Source: Chitinophagaceae bacterium DXS
Lineage (GTDB): Bacteria > Bacteroidota > Bacteroidia > Chitinophagales > Chitinophagaceae
Assembly: GCA_030345135.1 (NCBI GenBank)
Contig: CP128386.1
Span: 5,843,327 to 5,907,326, forward strand
Length of the DNA: 64,000 nucleotides
Direction: 5' to 3'
The notes under the pieces were generated by a model. It made no database searches. It saw only the letters and a list, made by a program, of their open reading frames with translations, and was not told the DNA's origin. The position numbers and the translations under genes are program-made. Positions within the stretch are counted from its first letter, which is position 1; each line of letters starts with the position of its first letter. Positions 55,140-61,029 of this stretch are shown in pieces.

Positions 55140-56744
55140 GAGGCTGTTACTACAGGCAGCAATGGTTTAAGTGATGTAGTAAATTCTTTGGTTGGTGCCT
55201 TATCAGGAAGCGCGTCAGCGGCAGGATTAAAAGGTGCCGCATCTCAATTACAGGCGCAATTGCTTAATTCGGGAGATCTGGCGAATTTTTTAAACAATCC
55301 GGATGGCGTTACCAATAATAATCTACCCAGGGCTTATCTTAATTGGTTGTTCTTTGACGAAAACTTTGATCCGATAGCTTCTGATGCTACTACCGGAAAT
55401 GGTAGTGGCGCTATGAGAGTGACAGGTTCCGGAGATTGGCAAATCTCTTGTTCAATCCGGTATAAAAGTGCCTGCCAGCGGATATGCTTTCGTGTATGTA
55501 AGTAATACAAGCAGCACCAATGTGTATTTTGACAATCTTAAAATAATACATGAACGCGGCCGTATTTTACAGGAGCATCATTATTATCCTTATGGTTTAG
55601 AGATAGCTAACATTAGCAGCAGGGCTTATGGTAAGTTGGATAATGGTTGGCGCTATCAGGGAACATTTAGCGAATTTGAAGAGGAAACCGGATGGACTAA
55701 TTTTGATTTGAGAAGTTATGATGCACAATTGGGGCGATGGATAAGTGTAGATCCTTATGATCAGTATGCGAGTGGGTATGTGGGTATGGAAAGTCCGGTG
55801 AATGGAGTGGATGAAGATGGAGGATTAAGCTTGAATTTTGGTGAGTTGGGAGGAGTAACTGGAAGTGTTTTGGTCGACAGATTATTGGTGACTGCAGGCG
55901 GAGCAGCCCTTGGCTACGGAATTGACAAGTTAACGGGAGGTAAGGATATGTGGGCGCTGCAATTGGTGCCACTGTTGGTTTTGGTGCGACGTTTATACCT
56001 CCGATGGATTTTGAAAAAACTATTTCTGAACTGTATTACAAATACGGCTCATTTAATGTACGCGATTTGGTTAACAATAACCCAGATCTTTTAAATGCTT
56101 TAATAGACGATTTAAAGCGATTGACAGGGTTATCTTTTAATGTTGCTAATGGCCTACTAGGATATTCCAGAGTTCGACATTTAGGAAGCACTGGTTTGGG
56201 CAGCATTGGCTATAATAGACGTTCATATAGCAGCTCTTATGCCCGGAAATTGGTGGTTGAAATGTTAGATAATATTCGTACGACAACCGTAGTATCCAAT
56301 ACGGGTTCCGGCAATTATGTGCCAAATGCCAATCTCGATGAAATCAATCTTGATGAAGTGGAAGGAGAAGTGTTGCAAAACGGAGTAAGCTCTAACTTAA
56401 ATCCTAATACGTTCAGCATGGGTATGATTTTACTGCATGAATGGGGGCATACAATTTCAGGAGGGCAATATGAGGATGTAGATTATGATAATAACGGCAA
56501 CGCAATTGATGGTAAGAATGAAGGGTTTAATGAACTTGCACATGACTATAACAGGATCAGGAGGCAGATGGGGCGTTATTCACTTCAATCTTGGCGCAGG
56601 AGGAAGACTTATAATTTAGATACTATGGGACAAACTGGCTATATGGCAATGAATAGAACTTCGCGAAGAAGGATATTGAAAACATATTATCGTCACAGAC
56701 CATTTCGACTACCAAGTCATTCGAAATTTATAAAAATACCATGA
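55140..56744 (+). pseudogene. Displaced Rhs end with HEWGH metallopeptidase-like tip, frameshifted
   Basis: From 55140 the DNA repeats 52854 onward of the main Rhs gene (GAVTTGS...core...SPVNGVDEDGG) at very high identity, up to the hinge near 55840, then switches to a different tip. Two frameshifts break it: an extra T at about 55437 (GATTGG versus GATGG in the parent) and another near 55948. There is no N-terminal part. The tip's frame 55950-56744 has a glycine-zipper start (GAAIGATVGFGATF) and HEWGHTISGGQYEDVDYD, an HExxH zinc-protease signature, followed by GFNELAHDYNR. It looks like a stored or orphaned toxin tip. The shift could be repaired by recombination with the parent gene. Confidence 0.8.
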
Positions 56745-57274
56745 GACAATTAATATACAGCGCCTTCCTTGTTTGTCTATGTACAGACTTACAGGGACAA
56801 ACCTTTGAAAGTAGGAATGTTTTAAAGAACGTACTCGGCTTACCTTGGGTTGATGATGCCCTAAAGAATAAAAAAAGTATTTGTATTGAGGTAGAAATAC
56901 CTAAGCAACTCGATGAATCCAAATTAGTTGGCTTTTCGGATACTGTATTGCCAGTAAAGTATTCAAGTTTATTTTACAACAAAATGATGCGTTCAGGAAA
57001 ATTTTGTTCATCATTTTTTAATAAGCCATTATTCACGGATAATTCTTCGAACGACTCAATAGTCATCGAGCCACAAAGCTGTAAAAAGTATAAGGCTTTA
57101 ACAGCTTATCAAGTCCAAAAAAATAACGAATTGGAGTCTTGCCTTATCGTGTCAAGTAGACAGTTAGTGTTGCCATTTGAGAAAGTTAAAATGGGTGAAA
57201 TTACATATCTATTTTTGCGTCGTATAAATGATGTGAAATATTATCTGACGATTATTAACGTTAAGTATAATTAG
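56741..57274 (+). CDS. Exported protein, candidate immunity to the HEWGH tip
   Basis: A 177-aa protein whose ATG overlaps the stop of the metallopeptidase-like tip (ATGA), the tight coupling usual for toxin-immunity pairs. Signal peptide MRQLIYSAFLVCLCTDLQGQ. Body without recognised domain (SRNVLKNVLGLPWVDDALKN, SKLVGFSDTVLPVKYSSLF, ITYLFLRRINDVKYYLTIIN). It is intact although the toxin copy upstream is broken, as expected if immunity is under selection. Function is inferred from position only. Confidence 0.6.
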   Translation: MRQLIYSAFLVCLCTDLQGQTFESRNVLKNVLGLPWVDDALKNKKSICIEVEIPKQLDESKLVGFSDTVLPVKYSSLFYNKMMRSGKFCSSFFNKPLFTDNSSNDSIVIEPQSCKKYKALTAYQVQKNNELESCLIVSSRQLVLPFEKVKMGEITYLFLRRINDVKYYLTIINVKYN

Positions 57275-57308
57275 CAGTCAGTGAATTGAATGGCGATCGT
57301 TTCTCCCT

Positions 57309-57400
57309 TGTTGGTGTTGGACATTTACATTGCAACCTTCGGTCGTGTGTTGGGCTGCCAGTTGAGCGTCGGCAAACCAGCAACTAACTTGGGTGTTTGA
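57309..57400 (+). repeat. Hairpin element copy A
   Basis: Starts with TTGGACATTTACATTGC, contains the imperfect inverted repeat GTTGGGCTGCC / GGCAAACCAGC, and ends CAACTAACTTGGGTGTTTG (57380-57398), which is 17/19 identical to the end of copy C. It lies in the gap after the HEWGH immunity candidate. Confidence 0.55.
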
Positions 57401-57403
57401 AAA

Positions 57404-57484
57404 ATGGCCCAACAGGGCAGGAATGTTTTGGAGAATAGCGCTACAATTCAATCGGTCTGTGACTCCAGCCTATTTCCTGTTACG
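57404..57484 (+). pseudogene. Fragment of a lost Rhs toxin tip (copy 1)
   Basis: Aligns with 60289-60370 (GGCCCAAC, TTTGGAGAAT, CAATTCAATC, CAGCATATT and neighbours; about 70 percent by eye). Translated in one frame both end in AYFLLREIL. It is followed by a lipoprotein gene paralogous to that after the other fragment, so it is the tail of a toxin whose immunity gene survives. Confidence 0.6.
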
Positions 57485-57528
57485 TGAGATTTTACAATTC
57501 CAATCCCAATGTACGTAGAATTAATTTT

Positions 57529-57858
57529 ATGAAACTATTTCTATTTGTTGCTGCTCTCCTTTTTTGCGGATGCACTTCTTTTGATAACATGAGTAGAGAT
57601 GTAATGCACGAAACTCGAAAGTATAATCGAAAGCCAATACTTGTGGCTGCCAATCAAGACAGTATTCAACGATTTTTTGTATTAAACGCAGACAGTCGAT
57701 TTTATTATTGTGAGGATCCTTTAAAATCTCGAAATCGTCATCAAAAATTCTATGATGGCTCATATCTTGAGCTCGGTAATACATTGCATTTAATTTTTCA
57801 TAAGGATCATAAACCTGAAAACATGATGCCTTATATGATTCATCTGGCAAATACCTGA
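57529..57858 (+). CDS. Small lipoprotein, orphan immunity candidate (copy 1, shortened)
   Basis: A 109-aa lipoprotein (MKLFLFVAALLFCGCTSFDN, lipobox around LFCGC). It is paralogous to the gene at 60428-60787: both contain SRDV-HET-KYNR-PILVA, RFFVLN-SRFY, QKFY-G-YLE and TLHLIF-KDHKPE. The end is shortened relative to that copy by a small deletion and frame change after PYMI; homology at DNA level continues about 75 nt past its stop. The start at ATG 57529 gives the lipoprotein signal; a longer frame begins at 57484. Confidence 0.6.
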   Translation: MKLFLFVAALLFCGCTSFDNMSRDVMHETRKYNRKPILVAANQDSIQRFFVLNADSRFYYCEDPLKSRNRHQKFYDGSYLELGNTLHLIFHKDHKPENMMPYMIHLANT

Positions 57859-57977
57859 TCTATCCCTTCAAGTCAGGAAACTTGAAAACTTACCTGCAGA
57901 TATCGCCAGCAAAGTAATGAGAAGGGAATCAATGTCATTTGCTGTTGGGTGCAGGGATAGAGTATTTGGCCGCGCGG

Positions 57978-57995
57978 CCAATATGCGAGTGGGTA
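57978..57995 (+). pseudogene. 18-nt remnant of the Rhs hinge
   Basis: CCAATATGCGAGTGGGTA is identical to part of the Rhs core-end region of the main gene (near 53473-53490) and to the displaced copy apart from one base. Flanking sequence does not match, so it is a fossil of a deleted Rhs end. Confidence 0.4.
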
Positions 57996-58012
57996 ATATT
58001 AAATCAAAAATA

Positions 58013-58516
58013 ATGAGTAGGTATTCTATTTTTTTGTGGGTGATTTTTATTAGCTGTTTTAGCTGCGAAAGTATCAGTAAGGCAAGATCGACAAGTGGCA
58101 CTAAGTTGGAAGGTTCGCACTGGAAATTGCTTTATAGCAGGGTTGGTGATAGCGTAATAAATTTTTGTCCAGATTCCACAAAGTATTTTACACTTGTGTT
58201 CTATGCAAAAAAATTTAAAGGGTTTAATGGCAGCTTTAGTATAAAAGGGTTTTCAGATGACACCACTTCCGCCTTTTACACTCATAGACCTTATACCGGC
58301 TTTTATAGGCTTTATGGTGATCAAGGGATAAGTCTATATTGGTTCAATAAAATAAGCTGGTCAATGGATTTTAACAAGCATGCATTAGGTCAAGCCATTG
58401 CCCAAATTTTTAGATTGGACGGCCAGTATCGATTTGTTAATAGGCAACTTATTCTAGAAAGTCAGTCACATGAAATAGACAAATTTATCGTAATCATATC
58501 GGAGCTAGTAGAATAA
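58013..58516 (+). CDS. Small lipoprotein, candidate immunity protein
   Basis: A 167-aa lipoprotein (MSRYSIFLWVIFISCFSCES, lipobox SCFSC). ATG 58013 is chosen because it places the signal peptide first; a longer frame begins at 57917 within Rhs debris. The segment KLEGSHWKLLYSRVGDSVIN is faintly like the start of META/lipocalin-type domains; otherwise no family is recognised. Codon use is AT-rich like its neighbours. Role inferred only from the array position. Confidence 0.55.
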   Translation: MSRYSIFLWVIFISCFSCESISKARSTSGTKLEGSHWKLLYSRVGDSVINFCPDSTKYFTLVFYAKKFKGFNGSFSIKGFSDDTTSAFYTHRPYTGFYRLYGDQGISLYWFNKISWSMDFNKHALGQAIAQIFRLDGQYRFVNRQLILESQSHEIDKFIVIISELVE

Positions 58517-58590
58517 GGATATTTAGTCTCCTGTTTTTTTCGAAGCCTCATGTTGTGCAATTCAGTGTATGCTGTTTTGCAGTTTTTGAT

Positions 58591-58680
58591 GTTGCACATT
58601 TGCGCTACTGCTGTTGTTGAATGCGTCGGCATCTAGTCAGTGCCGGCATACCAACAACTACTTTATGTTTGAGATGCTAT
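58591..58680 (+). repeat. Hairpin element copy B
   Basis: TTGCACATTTGCGCTACTGC followed by arms GTTGTTGAATGCGTCGGCA (58613-58631) and TGCCGGCATACCAACAAC (58641-58658), a long stem with two small bulges, then CTACTTTATGTTTGAG. Lies between two lipoprotein genes. Confidence 0.65.
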
Positions 58681-58721
58681 GATAACTAAGTATAGTGAAT
58701 GATTTATTTTAGAAAATATTT

Positions 58722-59219
58722 ATGAAAACTAATTACATAATATGGGTATATGTTTGTTTGGCATCTTGTTACACTATCCCCAAAAAGACAGCTTCAAAGC
58801 CGTTTATTAAAAATTACATTCAAGAATTTCGATTAGCCAAAGGAGATAGTGTAATTGATAAGCTATCTTATATAGACTCAATGCAATTAGTTGAAAAACG
58901 ATTTATAAGAAGCAGAAAGGTTTATTATATATTGAATTTCTATTTCAAAAACCATGATGCAGACATGTTAGCCAAAGACAGTACTGGTTCATATTTTGGA
59001 TATTGTGGAGGTAGTTTGCTGTTAATTCCTTACGATATTCGAAATGATAGTGCTATCTGTAGTATTCAAAAAAATTCAAAAATGCCATATGGAGTATGCG
59101 ATTATTCAAAAGTGTTAGATGAGATAATCAGAGTAGGTCATGTGAAGACTGTATATATCAGTGAAGAGAAGTTGGCTATTACAGATTCGATAGGACGAAG
59201 TGCTATTTTTATTAGATAA
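58722..59219 (+). CDS. Small lipoprotein, candidate immunity protein
   Basis: A 165-aa lipoprotein (MKTNYIIWVYVCLASCYTIP, lipobox LASC) with no recognised domain. It contains KVYYILNFYFKNHDADMLAK and FGYCGGSLLLIPYDIRNDSA, suggesting a compact alpha/beta domain. It sits between hairpin elements B and C, AT-rich like the rest of the array. No toxin remnant is visible directly before it. Function unknown. Confidence 0.55.
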   Translation: MKTNYIIWVYVCLASCYTIPKKTASKPFIKNYIQEFRLAKGDSVIDKLSYIDSMQLVEKRFIRSRKVYYILNFYFKNHDADMLAKDSTGSYFGYCGGSLLLIPYDIRNDSAICSIQKNSKMPYGVCDYSKVLDEIIRVGHVKTVYISEEKLAITDSIGRSAIFIR

Positions 59220-59224
59220 TGTTT

Positions 59225-59325
59225 GTTACAGCCATTGGTTTTGCACATTCACGCCTCCGCCATGTTAGTGTGTCGGGCTGATAGCTAATAGCCCGCACAC
59301 TAACAACTAATTTGGGTGTTGCATG
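59225..59325 (+). repeat. Hairpin element copy C
   Basis: GTTACAGCCATTGGTTTTGC and TTGCACATTCACGC, then arms TGTTAGTGTGTCGGGCT (59263-59279) and AGCCCGCACACTAACA (59290-59305), perfect except one bulged T, then CAACTAATTTGGGTGTTGC. It begins right after the stop at 59219. Confidence 0.65.
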
Positions 59326-59396
59326 TTTATAAAACAATAGCCCATATACTTTTCTAAAAATGAAAAACAATCGTGTGTTTTAAATAATGAACTATT

Positions 59397-60091
59397 ATGA
59401 AACTAATTAAATTATGTTTTGCCTTGATGTTGTTTTTTTTCAAAGCGCGATTAGTCAAAACAAGAAAATTCTTGCATTAAATTTTGACGAACCGGAATAT
59501 TTAAGAAAAGAAATGCAAAAAAAATATTACATGATTGATCCCTATTTACCAGCACAAAAAGCTTTCGTAACAATTCTTTCTAGCGCGGACGACACTGTTT
59601 ACGCAAATACTTCTTGTTTCGATACCAGTAGCTATAAATATGGAAATTATATTAGCTTGACATTATATCGTAAGGGATCACTAAGTAGAAATCTTTTTGT
59701 AATAAAACTGGATACTGCTTTATGTACTGATAAAAGGTATCGAATAAGGTATGACTCCAAATATCATATGTACACAAATTACCAGGTGGATTCTTTGCAA
59801 GTGCTGTTTGTTAAAGAGGAGAATGATATCAAGCGTTGGCTGGCAGGGAAACCATTCAATGGAATGTATGTTGATTTTTCTCTGGCGAGGGTGAATAACA
59901 GACGCTGGCAATCAGTAGCCAAAGACTTTGTGAGTGATGGTGATTATCGCTATATGGTTATTGGCAACCTTAAAGATGATGAACCAACAGGGGTAAATAA
60001 AGTAAATAATTGTCCATATTCTAAAAAGCCCAAAGGCTACTGGGATTATAGTGAATTGTTTGTCGGTAACATTTTTATAGATGAATACTAG
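59397..60091 (+). pseudogene. Exported jelly-roll-like protein, signal peptide split by frame change at T8
   Basis: A second copy of the family at 54325. The ATG at 59397 encodes MKLIKLCFALMLFFF, a good signal peptide start, but after an eight-T run (59433-59440) the frame no longer matches the rest, which reads QSAISQNKKILALNFDEPEY onward to the stop at 60091. One more T would join them exactly as the paralogue LLFQEGVFAQNKTVFKEDFE does. So this is a slipped-strand switch, a sequencing error or an early pseudogene. The downstream frame alone could start at 59414 but would lack a proper signal. The body keeps DGDYRYMVIGN and NNCPYSKKPKG. Confidence 0.7.
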
Positions 60092-60132
60092 CATTGTTAA
60101 TTGCGTGTTTTTTTCTGATGAGACTTAAGCGT

Positions 60133-60410
60133 GATAGCTTCTGATGCTGCTACCGGAAATGGGAAGGGCGCTAAATCCAATGATTGATGCCTTTTCTCCA
60201 AATGTTGTTGGCGAAGTCAAAATTTCAAAAATTGGATTTAAGTGGACTAAGCTCTTACCAAAATGGGATCTTGAACCTCGTAGAGAAGATGGCCCAACGG
60301 GTGCAGGGATGCTTTGGAGAATGGTACTGCAGTTCAATCCCCCTGTCATCCCAGCATATTTTTTATTGCGAGAAATATTATGGCTGCCTATTCCGCATGT
60401 AATACGATAG
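60133..60410 (+). pseudogene. Rhs core fragment joined to a toxin-tip tail (copy 2)
   Basis: The first 40 nt (GATAGCTTCTGATGCTGCTA...) match 55374 onward of the displaced Rhs end, then sequence switches to an 80-codon open frame ending GPTGAGMLWRMVLQFNPPVI, PAYFLLREIL and a stop at 60408-60410. The Rhs piece is in a different frame from the tip tail, so it is debris from a deletion. The tip is the same lost toxin as the fragment at 57404. A lipoprotein gene follows 17 nt later. Confidence 0.6.
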
Positions 60411-60427
60411 TTTTTAAAGCTTAGATA

Positions 60428-60787
60428 ATGAAAGTTTATTTATTGATTATTCTTTGTATTTGTCGCTGCATTTCCATGGACAAAACAAGTCGGGATGTTA
60501 GACATGAAACAAGTAAATATAACAGAACGCCAATTCTTGTTGCGGTAGGTCATGATAGTACGCCTCGCTTTTTTGTTCTTAATGAGAATAGCCGATTTTA
60601 TTTTTTTGAAGGCGTGTATAAAACCAGGCACTATTATCAAAAATTTTATGCGGGCACTTATCTTGAACATAAAGACACGCTGCATTTAATTTTTTACAAA
60701 GACCATAAACCGGAAGACATGAAGCCTTATATGATAAGGGATTCATCTGGCAAATACCTATCTATCCCTTCAAGTCAGAAGACTTAA
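60428..60787 (+). CDS. Small lipoprotein, orphan immunity candidate (copy 2, full-length)
   Basis: A 119-aa protein with signal MKVYLLIILCICRCISMDKT, lipobox around ICRC, a paralogue of the gene at 57529. Conserved: SRDVRHETSKYNRTPILVA, RFFVLNENSRFYFFE, QKFYAGTYLE, TLHLIFYKDHKPED. It ends SGKYLSIPSSQKT where copy 1 is truncated. Toxin-tail debris precedes both copies, which points to immunity for that lost toxin. A lipoprotein immunity would protect the periplasm or envelope. Confidence 0.65.
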   Translation: MKVYLLIILCICRCISMDKTSRDVRHETSKYNRTPILVAVGHDSTPRFFVLNENSRFYFFEGVYKTRHYYQKFYAGTYLEHKDTLHLIFYKDHKPEDMKPYMIRDSSGKYLSIPSSQKT

Positions 60788-61029
60788 AAGCTTATTCGGA
60801 GATATCACAAGCAAAGTAATGATAAGGGAAGCAATGTCGGGTCCTTAAGAAAAAAGCCCCCTTTCTACGCAAAGTGTCTGACTGTTATAATTTTGACTGT
60901 AGTGATCTACGTAAAAAGATGGATGCAGAAGCACGAATTATGGAGCAGCCTGTGCCAATTTCAAATCTCATTACAAAATATTGTATATTGTAACAAGCTT
61001 CGCCCTTACCAACGCGTTGCAATTTCTAC
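60788..61029. other. End of the immunity-duplication and promoter region of the DUF4157 gene
   Basis: The first 50 nt continue the DNA similarity to 57859-57935. The rest is AT-rich and presumably promotes the downstream large gene; TTGTATATTGTAAC near 60983-60996 is the most promoter-like stretch, but no good TAnnTTTG box is evident. Confidence 0.4.

Noticed and set aside
57309-59325. Hairpin elements between small genes as integron attC sites
   Set aside because: attC sites begin with RYYYAAC and end with GTTRRRY. Here the arms run the other way (start GTT, end AAC), the core sites are not met consistently, and no integron integrase is in the window. Left as an unclassified repeat.
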